A stretch of DNA of 64,000 bases, taken from assembly GCA_036898135.1 (NCBI GenBank), contig CM072522.1:13577399-13641398 (forward strand), written 5' to 3'. Below are positions 54,891-64,000 of the stretch, one piece after another; position 1 is the stretch's first letter; each line of letters opens with the position of its first letter. The stretch is from Oncomelania hupensis (taxonomy: Eukaryota; Mollusca; Gastropoda; Littorinimorpha; Pomatiopsidae). The notes beneath the pieces were generated by a model. That model was not told the origin of the DNA and made no database searches. It saw only the letters and a program-made list of their open reading frames with translations. Position numbers and translations under genes: made by a program.

Positions 54891-57800
54891 CTAGTGACAG
54901 GGTATTACTGGGCGGGGACGAATTCTGGTGCTGTGGCCCTTAGTTGTGTTGGGTGGGCGACAGCTGCTGTGTCCTCCACGAGATGGCGACTGAGGTAGTC
55001 GGCTCCGTGGTTCTCTTTGCCGGGGATGTACTCGATTTGGAATGAGTATGCCTGAAGGGTGAGTGCCCATCGCATCAGGCGAGAGTTCAAGGATTTGGAG
55101 GCTGCCAGGAACGATAGTGGTTGGTGGTCCACCTGAACTGTGAAGTGGGTCCCATACAGGTAGAGTTGAAATTTCTGTATGGCCCAGACTAGTCCAAGAC
55201 ATTCTTTCTCCGACGTGGCGTAGTGGGTCTCGGCGGGTCTCAATTTTCTGCTGGCGTAGGCGACAGGGAATAGCGTCTCTGCATTCTTGGGGTCGCGCTG
55301 TAGCAGTACTGCTCCAAGGCCTAAGTCGCTTGCGTCGGTGCGAAGAACGAATGGCTGAGTCAAATCGGGTAGGTGGAGTACTGGCGCTGATGTCATTCTG
55401 TCCTTGAGTGTTCGGAATGCTGTCTCGCATTCGGCGGTCCATACTACTTTGTCCGGGGCGATTTTCCGGGTTCCATTTGTCAGTGGTACGGCGATGCTGT
55501 TGTAGTTGGGGATGAGCTTCTTCCGCGATGGCGATGGCCATCCAGGTGTATGTGCTGGGGGTCGCTGGTCGGTCCGTGTATTTCTTGAGGCGATTGATGT
55601 GGTGGTATCGGGCTCTCCCGTTCACCTCTACTTGGTAGACTGTCTTGGATTTCTTGGCAGTCACCCGGTACGGTCCTCTCCAAGCGATGTCCAGCTTGTT
55701 GGTTCCACTTGGAAGTAAGAGTAGCACTTGATCGCCGACTTGCAGTTCTCTGTCCTTCGCGTGGCGGTTGTAGTACTTCGCCTGACGGGCTCTTGCCTTC
55801 TTCAGTGCTTCACCAGCTTTCTTCCACGTTGCTTTGAGGGTTTCCTGCAGGTCTGCGACGTACTTGGTGGCACCTCTTGGTGTGTCGTCTACCTTGGCTT
55901 CCGTCCAACTTCTGCGTAGGGCTTCTAGCGGTCCTGCTAGAGGTCTGCCGAATAGCAATGTTGACGGGGTGTAGCCTGTGGCTGCATGGGGCGTTTCTCT
56001 GTATGCGAACAGTGCCGCATTCACGTAGGTGTCCCACGCTTCTGGATTGTCGTCGGCGACTTTCCTGAGTATGGTGAGAAGGGTTCCATTCAGTCTTTCT
56101 ACTTGTCCGTTGCTGGCGGGGTGGTATGGTGGTGTGCGAATGTGATGAACTTGTATCAACTCGAACACGTCTTGCATCAGGCGGCCGGTGAACTGAGATC
56201 CGTTGTCCGTTCTAATGCTGTCCGGGAATCCGACTCTGGTAAAGATGGCGATGAGTGCATCTGCGATCTTCTTGGTGTCGATCGCTGGCAACGGGACTGC
56301 TTCGCACCACATCGTACATGCGTCGACGAGTGTGAGTAGAAATCTGTTCCGCTTCTTGGTCATGGGCAGTGGTCCCACTATGTCTACTGAGACTTGCTGG
56401 AATGGCACGCCGACTACTACCGATGGTCCTAAGGTAACTGGTACGGTGTGATGTCGCGGGGAATATCGTTGACATTGGTGGCAAGATTTCACGTAGCGCT
56501 TGACATCCTCCGTGATTCCTGGCCAATAGTAGTGTGCGCTGATTCTCTGCACTGTGGCTCCAATTCCCATGTGTCCGCTGAGTGGCATGCTGTGGCCTAG
56601 TTCTAGTACTTGGGCTCGAAGGGTGGCTGGTAGTACTAGTTGGGTGTGATCTCCATCTCCTTGTCGATGTAGAACTCCCTCTTCCATGTAGAAGTCTCCC
56701 TTGTGCGGGGGTGTGTGCGCCTTGGGTAGCTTTTGGAAGCACTTCGCTATCGAGGTGTCTTCTTTCTGTGCTGTTTTGATCTCTTCGAGTCCTGGATTCG
56801 GAGCGAACTCGGGCTGGGGTGGTTGGGTTTTAGCTTGGGCCCTGGTTTGCACTGCAGCTATCTCTACAGTTTTGGGGGGCGTGCCTAAGAACACATACCT
56901 ACAACCTAGCACTAGATCATACAGGGGTTTCTGTAAAACAGCTGCTTGGATTCGTCCTGTGACGTACCTACTCTCTACTTCGATCCATGCTATTGGGCAA
57001 GTAGTCGTCGGTTTCGTCCAGTCTGCTCCTTGTAGTTCGACTGTCTTGTCTGTCAAGTCCGCGCGCGATACGAGAGATTCGCTAACTATCGCGTCGTATG
57101 ATAGACCTGTGTCATACAGACAGTTCGCTTCTTTTCCGTTGACCTTGACCGTGTCTGTCACCGAGGGGTGATCTCCGATCGTGTGTGGCTTGTTACCGCT
57201 ACTTTGAGTTAGAGCTCTGTGCGCTGGCCGGCTTTCGCGCTCTTCCCTACGTTGTGCGGCCAACTTGAAACATTCTGCGGTGGAGTGATTGTTTCTGTTG
57301 CAGAACGAACAATACCGTCTCTGTTCTGCAGGACCTCTTTTCCCGAATTCCGTGTTGGGTCCTTTATTTTGCCCAGGTCTGGGGTTATTCGGCTTATTCG
57401 CGGTGCGCTCCTCCCGGTTAGGGCTTCGTTTCTGTGCCTCTTTCCCGTTAGGCTTTTGGTCTCGCCTGAAGCTCTTGGCTTCTCCGTGTGCGGCCACGTA
57501 CATATCTGCGACCTTGACCAGATCTTCCAGTCTTTCCGCGCCCTGCTCTACTGAGAATGTTCTCAGCTCGGGGGTCATGGTTTCCCGTAGCTGTTCCCAT
57601 ACTAACAGTTCTGTCAGTCCATCATACGTCTTAGCCGTGGCTGACTGGCTAATCCACTTATCCAGCGTTGTGGACAACCGATCCGCGAACTGCGCATAGC
57701 TCTCTCCTTTCACTCTCCGATTGGTGCGGAATTTTTGCCGATAGCATTCTCCTGTTAGTTCGAATCCCGTTAGGAGTGCCTCTTTTACCTTGTGATAGTC

Positions 57801-58490
57801 CGTCACTCTGTCAGTCGGTAGCTTACTGTAGATGTCATAAGCCTTTCCTCTAAGCCCTTGACTAAGCTTAAAAGACCAATGAGTGGGATCTAGTTTGTAC
57901 TCTGTTGCTAGACGCTCAAACCTAGTCAGATAGAGATCTAGACCTTCTTCTCTCTCATTGAATGTTCCCAGTGGAAATGACATTCCTTGTACAGGGTTGG
58001 ATGCTACCTCTAGCTGATCTGAGTGGGGAGGGGTTGAGGAAGAACTTGAAGCTCCTGATCCCAATCTTCTTAGCTCTAACTCATGCTGTCTTTCTTTTTC
58101 CTTTTCTTCCCTCTCTTTTTCTTTTTCTGCCCTCTCTTTTTCTTTTTCTGCCCGCTCATAATCCCACCTCCTAATTTCTGCGTCTCTCTCTGCTGCTACC
58201 TTCTTCTGTTCTGCTTCTAGCTCTAATTTCCTCGTTTCTCTCTCTGCCTCTAATTTTTTCTGCTCTGCTTCTAATGCTAGTTTCTTTTGCTCAGCTTCTA
58301 AGGCTAGTTTCTTCTGCTCTGCTTCTAAGGCTAGTTTCTTCGCCTCCCTTTCTGCTGCTCTCTCTGCCTTAGCCTCCTGTTTCTCTACCTCTGCATTGAT
58401 ATACGCAATTAGGTCTGCCCCTGCTAAGTGTAAAGCTTCTCCTAATTCCTTGAAGCGCAATCTCAAGGCCACTGGGTCCGACATTGCCAA
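54891..58490 (-). CDS. Gag-protease-integrase polyprotein of the Gypsy-type element (C-terminus out of frame)
   Basis: The 1199-residue frame begins MAMSDPVALRLRFKE. The N-terminal 140 residues form a Lys/Glu/Ala-rich coiled coil with repeated KKLALEAEQ units. A gag-like region follows, then a zinc knuckle C394-X2-C397-X4-H402-X4-C407 (nucleic-acid binding) and a retropepsin-like protease with active-site D460-T-G. The integrase has an HHCC zinc domain (HSMPLSGH...CHQC, about residues 634-677) and the catalytic triad D703, D762, E798 (D-35-E). After about residue 985 the frame crosses a junction near 55515-55560 and runs out of frame over RNase H sequence, so its last roughly 210 residues are not a natural protein. 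Gag and pol are fused without a visible frameshift. The host range of such elements is the carrying genome; no envelope gene is present. Confidence 0.9.
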   Translation of the reverse strand: MAMSDPVALRLRFKELGEALHLAGADLIAYINAEVEKQEAKAERAAEREAKKLALEAEQKKLALEAEQKKLALEAEQKKLEAERETRKLELEAEQKKVAAERDAEIRRWDYERAEKEKERAEKEKEREEKEKERQHELELRRLGSGASSSSSTPPHSDQLEVASNPVQGMSFPLGTFNEREEGLDLYLTRFERLATEYKLDPTHWSFKLSQGLRGKAYDIYSKLPTDRVTDYHKVKEALLTGFELTGECYRQKFRTNRRVKGESYAQFADRLSTTLDKWISQSATAKTYDGLTELLVWEQLRETMTPELRTFSVEQGAERLEDLVKVADMYVAAHGEAKSFRRDQKPNGKEAQKRSPNREERTANKPNNPRPGQNKGPNTEFGKRGPAEQRRYCSFCNRNNHSTAECFKLAAQRREERESRPAHRALTQSSGNKPHTIGDHPSVTDTVKVNGKEANCLYDTGLSYDAIVSESLVSRADLTDKTVELQGADWTKPTTTCPIAWIEVESRYVTGRIQAAVLQKPLYDLVLGCRYVFLGTPPKTVEIAAVQTRAQAKTQPPQPEFAPNPGLEEIKTAQKEDTSIAKCFQKLPKAHTPPHKGDFYMEEGVLHRQGDGDHTQLVLPATLRAQVLELGHSMPLSGHMGIGATVQRISAHYYWPGITEDVKRYVKSCHQCQRYSPRHHTVPVTLGPSVVVGVPFQQVSVDIVGPLPMTKKRNRFLLTLVDACTMWCEAVPLPAIDTKKIADALIAIFTRVGFPDSIRTDNGSQFTGRLMQDVFELIQVHHIRTPPYHPASNGQVERLNGTLLTILRKVADDNPEAWDTYVNAALFAYRETPHAATGYTPSTLLFGRPLAGPLEALRRSWTEAKVDDTPRGATKYVADLQETLKATWKKAGEALKKARARQAKYYNRHAKDRELQVGDQVLLLLPSGTNKLDIAWRGPYRVTAKKSKTVYQVEVNGRARYHHINRLKKYTDRPATPSTYTWMAIAIAEEAHPQLQQHRRTTDKWNPENRPGQSSMDRRMRDSIPNTQGQNDISASTPPTRFDSAIRSSHRRKRLRPWSSTATARPQECRDAIPCRLRQQKIETRRDPLRHVGERMSWTSLGHTEISTLPVWDPLHSSGGPPTTIVPGSLQILELSPDAMGTHPSGILIPNRVHPRQREPRSRLPQSPSRGGHSSCRPPNTTKGHSTRIRPRPVIPCH
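54905..55540 (-). pseudogene. RT connection and RNase H remnant of the Gypsy-type element
   Basis: In a frame different from the gag-integrase frame, the text opens KLIPNYNSIAVPLTNGTRK, the tail of a Gypsy reverse transcriptase. It continues VVWTAECETAFRTLKDRM and into RNase H: first Asp in FVLRTDASDLGLGAVLL, Glu in SEKECLGLVWAI, Asp in QVDHQPLSFL and a last Asp in ENHGADYLSRH. It ends at a stop at 54905, about 170 bp before the 3' LTR. The YxDD-containing RT core that should precede it is missing. Confidence 0.88.
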
Positions 58491-58824
58491 ACGTGTCTAT
58501 GAACACCCTCTGAATCAAGTGGAATACCAAAACACTAGCAATATTGCAAGTCAATAAAAACAATGCAAAGACAATCAAATTCGTAATCACTAATAGAATA
58601 AAACAAGAGTCAAATGGCATACAACAGTTATTTAAGCAAAACCTGCAAAAGAACAATGCAACATACAGGCACAAAAATATTTGAAGCAAAAAAGTTTTTA
58701 ACTAAAGAATAGTGCACCACAACTGATCAGTGTTATACCTATTCTAAGTTATTCTACTTCTACTGTTGTTATCTAATTTTATTGTACTTAGGTCCGGTTA
58801 TACCCAACTCCTATTATACACAGA

Positions 58825-58842
58825 TCCTAGCTAGGCTCGCCA
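58825..58842 (-). other. Candidate primer-binding site
   Basis: Seven bases inside the 5' LTR the minus strand reads TGGCGAGCCTAGCTAGGA. Beginning with TGG is expected for pairing with a tRNA 3' CCA end. I did not identify the tRNA. Confidence 0.5.
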
Positions 58843-58849
58843 ATTAAAG

Positions 58850-59927
58850 TGTCACGTGGGGTTTATGGGCTCTGCACAATGGAATTATGGACCCTCACGT
58901 TTATTCGGTGGGAACTGCTAGTAAGTCACCCTATGAATTACTTTAATAAATTTATTTGTTTAGCTCGTTCTGTGTTAAGGTTGGGGTACAGAAATAGATA
59001 GAAAAATGGTAAGAGATTACTGTCACACTAGCTTTCACACGGCTATGAATCATATGTAGACCAGCCACTTCATAACAGTTAAAATCACACATTTATTTCT
59101 TCTACTCTATACAAGATTCTCTAAGTACTAATCTAACTTAAAATGTCTCAGTCAATGCTAATAGTTCGATCGCTGATAGTCTAGGTAGCTGTTATATCTT
59201 CCTTGGGCACTTTCTATTCGAATTCATGTAGATTTGGACTACTGTGGTCCGTTTTACAGTTTCTGAAGAGTTGGACTACTGTGGTCCGGCTATGATCAGT
59301 TTAAGTGCACCTTCGTGTTATGCACTTAACTCATGAGTGGGGGTTCGAAGTCCTTCTGTGAGGTAGCTTCTGGTCCACCTGTGTCGTTGTGTAGTTGGGT
59401 TCCCTTGCCACGCTGTGGGGTCTGACAGGGAGTTTTCCAAGGCAGCTCTTTCCGTCTGGTGCGGTAGAGTCTCCTCAACCAACTGGTCGTTTCTGTGGAG
59501 TGGGGTGCACAGGATAGCTCGGGATAGCTCGGGATAGCTCGCCTGCTCGTCTGTTTGACAAGTTCAGGCCCGTGATGACTTGAGAGAATTCTAAGATTTC
59601 AAAGTCCTGCTTCCTGGTCTATGAGTGAAGATAGTTCTCTGCTAGCTAAGGAGATGTTACTTCTTCCTCGTCCCACACACGACTGACCAAAACTGTGTTA
59701 AGTTTTGACACAGTCAAACTGGCTCGTACCGCTTAGCCTACTGGTGATTGGGTAAAATGTTCAGATTCAAAACTCAAGTGCTGACGTCACTGCGCTGTGT
59801 GTGTGGCTCAGGCTCGCGGTGTGTAGTTTACTCGCTGGCTGTGTACTATACTAACTCTCTTAATGTTACAATTACCACACAAGGCTAAATAGTCAATGAG
59901 CAGAGTTAACACTAGTCTGTCGTGACA
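58850..59927 (-). repeat. 5' LTR of the Gypsy-type element
   Basis: Same length and, as far as I can read, same sequence as the LTR at 53660-54737, offset by exactly 5190 bases. The CRE palindrome is at 59782-59789, about 140 bases after the LTR start in element orientation. A CCAAT-like cccaatc lies shortly downstream. Confidence 0.95.
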
Positions 59928-60093
59928 GGTCGGACACAAAAAGGCAAGCCTCTTCTGTACTTGACGAGCTGACATATATTCTGGATCGTAGGGATGTAGC
60001 CTTTATAGGGCTACTCATAAGAACATGCAGACATAACTACACATGCACGCAATTGGTCTAAAATTACTATGTGTACAGACCTTACATTCAATG

Positions 60094-60300
60094 GGGCCGG
60101 GTAGCTCAGTTGGTAAGAGCGTCTTGCTAGTAACCGAAAGGTCGCTGGTTCGAATCCCGAATTGGTCAACGTGTGATCATATTATTTTCCCCTTTACCAA
60201 CAACTGGCCCGCTGGTGTCAGTATAAATCGGTCCAGTAGTCACCTATATGCGAAAGTGTCGTGTGACTATAATCTACAAACAACAACAACAACCTTAAAT
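60094..60300 (+). mobile_element. SINE with Thr-like tRNA head
   Basis: The head 60094-60168 has an A-box (TAGCTCAGTTGG), a B-box (GGTTCGAATCC) and an anticodon-loop position reading CTAGTAA (anticodon AGT, Thr). Its anticodon stem has mismatches and its acceptor arm does not pair well, so it is tRNA-derived and probably not a functional tRNA. A body (aactggcccgctggtgtcag, tataaatcggtccagtagtc) and an (AAC)n tail follow. Confidence 0.75.
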
Positions 60301-60439
60301 TAAATAAATGAGCACACGCACGCAGACGCACACAAATCCATTCTTTTTTTTGCACTCCAAAAATTCATTCTATGAGACCATTTTTTTCTCTCGATATTTT
60401 GTTCATTCGATATTCAATTTTATTTTTCCATAATTGTGA

Positions 60440-60785
60440 CGGTATGTCTACTGTCTTTGTTCGATCAGGTGTCATATCGATGGTTTTATCCGCTTTCATC
60501 AAGTCGTTTTACCACTCCACAGCCTTTTCAAGGTTCCGTTTTACTTGTCATATCGACCTTCTGTCGTTCGAAATCCCGTCTTTCGAGCCAATGATTCTTC
60601 GATCACTTGTCTGTTCGATATATTGACGGTTCGATTTTGAGTCGTTTCGGTCATGTGTCGGTTCGATCTAAAGACGTTTCGATCTAAGAACGTTTCGATC
60701 ATATGTCGCTTGGATCTATATACGTTTCGATCCTATGTTTTCGGTCAACCGTCCTTTGGTCTTCGGTCTTTCGATATAACGTCAT
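60440..60785. repeat. Degenerate short tandem, TTTCGATC(A/T)nATGTCG type
   Basis: Phrases such as gtttcgatctaagaac, gtttcgatcatatgtcg, ttcgatatattgacgg and tttcgatataacgtc recur every 16-21 bases across about 340 bp. Conservation is highest at 60640-60740. It is non-coding. Confidence 0.65.
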
Positions 60786-61592
60786 ACAACCGCGTGGTTT
60801 TGGAGCACAGTGAGCCTATTGGCCAGTGATGTAGGCTTGTCATGGCTTACATGGAGCTTTTACTCTCTGATGACGTAACCTTATATCACCCTTCATGTCC
60901 TCTTCCATCCCGTCGTACTAGATTTTATCTCTTTGCTTTCAGGTTGGGCGTGGAATGACCGACAATGTTTAGGCTTGAATGAGCAAAATTCAAAAGTGAG
61001 TGTAGATCAAGTAATCGTTTGTCCTGTTTTTCAGAGTTAGTAGAAGCAAAATGTGAAGTTGTTTTGATTTCACAATGCACACATCTGTAAGCCTGCCAGC
61101 AATTAATTAATTAATTAATTTATTTTTATTAGGGTCTTCTGGCTGTCCAGTAGAAGCAGGACCAGGTTAGGTTATGACTTCAAACTCCAGCTGAGCAATA
61201 ACTAACATATTGTAAAAAAAAAAAAAAGTAACGGCTGTTCTATTTTGCCGTCAAGTGGACAGCAGAAAGTGGATGTAGCAATACGCAGTGGTACCTAATT
61301 ATTACTAGTGTAATAGTATCACATAACGTTCTCAGGAACTCCGCCTCGTGAAGAGCATAATCTGCCCCTGCCAACCTAGGATGATGTCAACATGTATGGC
61401 CTAAAAATAATGTGTAGTGTAATAGTATCACATAATGTTATCAGGAACTCCCTCCCTCCCCATCCTCCCCCCCCCCCTCGCCCTCATGAAAAGCATATTC
61501 CGCCCCTGCCAACCTAAGATGATGTCAACATGAATGGCCTATAAATGATGTTCATATAACAAAATTTGACATCTTTCCAGTCACAAAAAACA
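60786..61592. other. Non-genic stretch with a diverged direct duplication
   Basis: The text agtgtaatagtatcacataa, cgttctcaggaactcc, cctgccaacctaggatgatg, tcaacatgtatggcct at 61308-61403 recurs at about 61417-61545 with changes and a C-run insertion, making a tandem duplication of roughly 110 bp. No gene is seen. Confidence 0.55.
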
Positions 61593-64000
61593 AACCTATC
61601 CTATACTATCCTATTCTATCCCGTAACTCAAATGTCGTAGGGGCACCACAGATGATCAATTAACCAGCGTACTCCATCTTTCTCTGTCCTCAGCAACCCT
61701 CATGGCTTCGCTCAGTATCAAGCCAGTCCACTCTCGAATGTTGTCCTCCCACCTCTTTTTCGGTCTCCCTCTTCTTCTGCCTCCTTGCACCGTGCCTTGC
61801 AGGATGGTCTTTGCAAGGCCTGATGGTCTGGTGACGTGGCCATACCATCGGAGTTTCCGTTTCTTCATCACTGTGAGCATGTCATCGTATTGTGTAATTG
61901 TCCAATGGCTTGTGTGATGGTCTGACGGACTCGTCGTTGGTGATGTGCTGTCCATACCTAATACGAAATGCCCAGAAGTCTTCTGTAGCTCCTCATCTCC
62001 ATGCTTTGTATTCTTCGTTGTAGATCTGCTGTGAGAGTCCATGTTTCGCAAGCGTATAGGAAGATGGAGATGACAAGGGAGCGCAGCAGCCTTACCTTGG
62101 AATGTAGACTCATGGTCTTGTCTTTCCAAATGGGTTTCAACCTTGTCAGGGCAGCATTTGTTTAATCGATCATGGAGAGGACTTCCTGTCGGGACCCATT
62201 GTCTGACACAATGGCTCCTAAATATTTGAAGCTATGCACTGTGTTGAGGGATTTGCTTTGGACTTTGATGTCCATGTTGATGCCATTGGTGTTGGTGGTC
62301 ATCATTTTGTTCTTCTCTGCACTTATTTCCATTCCATAGGCTCTAGAGGTGGTGTCAAGCCTCTGTACCAGCTGTTCAAGTTCTTATTCCTCTCCAGCCA
62401 ATCCATCAATATCATCCGCAAAACGGAGGTTCAAGATTGCTCTACCCCCTATGCTGACTGTGCCTTCGTGATCTGTAAGGGCATCTAACATGATGCGCTC
62501 TAAGAAGATGTTGAAGAGTGTTGGAGAGAGTAGGCATCCTTGACGCACACCGATTGTTGTTCTAAATCAGTTTCCGATGGCGTTGTTGTGGAGGACTGCA
62601 CTGGTAGCCTTGTCATACAGGCTTTTGATGACTTCAATAATTTTAACGCTAATGTTGTAAAGTTTCATTGTTGCCCACAGAGCTGCGTGCCAGACTCTGT
62701 CAAACGCTTTCTTTAAGTCTACAAGCACATTATAGAGATGTTGTTGGTGCTGTAGGTATTTCTCGCAGTTTATTCTGAGGTTGAAAATCTGTTCAGTGGT
62801 ACTTCGCCCTGCCCTGAATCCTGCTTGTTCTTCAACTATTATTTATTCAGCTTGGGGTTTGAACCTGTTGAGTTTTATTTTCAGGAGGACTTTGCCGGGA
62901 TGGCTGATGAGGCTGATGGTGCGGTCATTTTCACATTCCTGAAGGTTACCTTTTTTGGAAGAATGATGATAAGCGACTGGGTCCATAGTGTAGGCCACTC
63001 CCCACTCTGCCAGACCTTGTTATAGATAATGTTGAGGGCGTCAATCATCCTTTCTCCTCCTGCTTGAAGCAATTCCACTGATATGTTGTCCACTCCCGCT
63101 GACTTCCATTTCTTCAGCGAATGCACTGTTGCCTCAAATTCTTCTCGGAGAATTTGGAGGATTTGTTCTTCTCTGTTCTGGGGATGCTAGAAATGATTGG
63201 TCTCCGTTTGGTGTGTGGTTGTAAAGGTCAGAGCAGTACTGTGTCCATCTATCCAAGACTTCTTGTTCTTCTGTAAGGCATAGGCCAGACAAGCTTTGGA
63301 TCGTGGTGACCTTGGGCTGTTTAACATTTGTCAGCCGCTTCACAGTCTGGTAGGCCTTCTTGCTGTTGTTCTTGTTCAGACTGTTCTCTATTTCCTGGCA
63401 TTGATCTTCTATCCAGTTTTCCTTTGCTGTGCGCATGCTTTTCGGATGCCATTGTTAATTTTTCGGTACGCATCAGTTCCCTGTGAGGAGTTCTTTTTCT
63501 TTTTCATCTCTCTTCGTTTATCACACAGATCCAAAAGTTCAGGTGTGATTCACGGTTTTTTCTTTGGGCGGTGTTTGCCAAGGATCTCCGCGGCGGCATC
63601 TGTCACAGATGAGTTGAAGGCGGTGGTCATGGTGTGGACATCTACTTCACCAGCCCCCAAAATGAGCAGTGGTGCAAATTTCCCTCCAATTGTGGCTTGA
63701 AATATTTCTGCCACCTCCGGGTCTTGCAGTTTGTCCAACTTCAGTCTAGTGCACTTTGCTGTGTTCTCTCTCTTCAAGTGGAGCCGGAAGGACATCATCA
63801 CGAGATCGTGGTTACTTCCGATGTCTGCTCCTGGAAAGGTGCGTGTCCTGCCAATGCTGATGCTTGATCTGAAACATGTTTTGACCATGATGTAGTCGAT
63901 CTGGTTGTGATGCTCCCCGCTGGGACTGTGCCACGTCCATCGTCTGGATTGTTTGTGGAGACCAAGCGTGTTTGCCAGTACCAGATTGTTGTATCTGGCA
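61593..64000 (-). mobile_element. RTE/BovB-type LINE, longest copy, continuing past the right edge
   Basis: On the minus strand it starts beyond 64000 inside an apurinic-endonuclease-like domain (RRWTWHSPSGEHHNQIDYIM, then FPGADIGSNHDLVMMSFRLH with the terminal catalytic D and H). It then has the linker (KKPWVTP-like; ENWIEDQCQEIENSLNKNN), RT motifs (SAGVDNISVELLQAGGERM; FADD at 62411-62422) and the post-RT region. A (TATCC)-like tail lies at 61595-61620. Several stops and frameshifts break it (frames at 63550-63888, 63134-63436, 62881-63126 and 61656-62129), so this copy looks inactive. Shorter copies elsewhere in the window share its 3' end. Confidence 0.93.

Larger units (their letters stand above)
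53660..59927 (-). mobile_element. Ty3/Gypsy-type LTR retrotransposon, Gmr1-like domain order, RT-deleted
   Basis: The 6268-bp insertion is flanked by the 5-bp duplication ggtcg (53655-53659 and 59928-59932). The LTRs are 1078 bp each, begin TGTCACG and end CGTGACA. I found no difference between them on reading, so the insertion is young. On the minus strand the interior encodes gag, protease, integrase, then the tail of the reverse transcriptase and RNase H. Most Gypsy elements place integrase last; a Gmr1-type group places integrase before the RT, as copia does. The RT palm and fingers are absent here. Confidence 0.93.

Noticed and set aside
54891..55515. A novel C-terminal domain of the Gypsy-type polyprotein
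   Set aside because: The last 210 or so residues of the 1199-residue frame are the RNase H sequence read out of frame after the RT deletion.
60094..60168. A functional tRNA-Thr gene
   Set aside because: The A and B boxes fit, but the anticodon stem has two mismatches and the acceptor ends do not pair; a repeat-like body and (AAC)n tail follow.

Overview
This window is eukaryotic, animal nuclear DNA. It is rich in repeats and carries one spliced protein-coding gene among many generations of transposable elements and microsatellites. RTE/BovB-type LINEs with pentanucleotide tails, several tRNA-head SINEs, long di- and trinucleotide arrays and an intron-rich respiratory gene suggest a lophotrochozoan, most likely a mollusc and probably a gastropod. 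That placement is inference; no species diagnosis is possible from the sequence alone.

The host gene is an NDUFA4 (MLRQ/B12D-family) homologue on the + strand. It has four coding exons (32054-32110, 32483-32571, 33460-33520, 38847-38930) that join in frame into a 96-residue protein. Its second intron begins with (CAU)n and ends with (GAU)n, which are reverse complements lying beside the two splice sites. Its third intron holds a SINE-sized hAT relic, a BovB fragment and a copy of a repeat family rich in AGGTCA half-sites. More copies of that family fill the region up to about 45.4 kb.

Left part (1-24.5 kb): a frameshifted LINE reverse transcriptase (1979-4387) lies next to a mariner remnant that is itself split by a SINE. 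Then come a four-unit satellite, triplet-repeat islands, a LINE-derived family with a TATA-bearing leader and target-site duplications (9488-11802 and 12162-12558), an internally deleted mariner, a hAT-like MITE inside a tetranucleotide microsatellite, and very long polypurine tracts. About 20.3-24.5 kb holds no recognisable gene.

Middle (24.5-53 kb): AGGTCA-repeat copies, BovB fragments, hAT-like MITEs, the NDUFA4-like gene, more TATA-leader elements and a terminal-inverted-repeat element at 52012-52702.

Right part (53.6-64 kb): a complete Ty3/Gypsy-type insertion (53660-59927, minus strand) has two 1078-bp LTRs that read as identical and a 5-bp target duplication. Its pol order is protease, integrase, RNase H, with the reverse transcriptase core missing. 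This implies a Gmr1-like (copia-like) domain order plus a deletion. It is followed by a Thr-like tRNA SINE, a degenerate TTTCGATC tandem and the longest BovB copy, which runs off the right edge.

The elements interact mainly by nesting. A SINE sits in mariner, LINE fragments sit in AGGTCA repeats and in a BovB tail, and BovB sits in an AGGTCA repeat. This gives a relative order of insertion.
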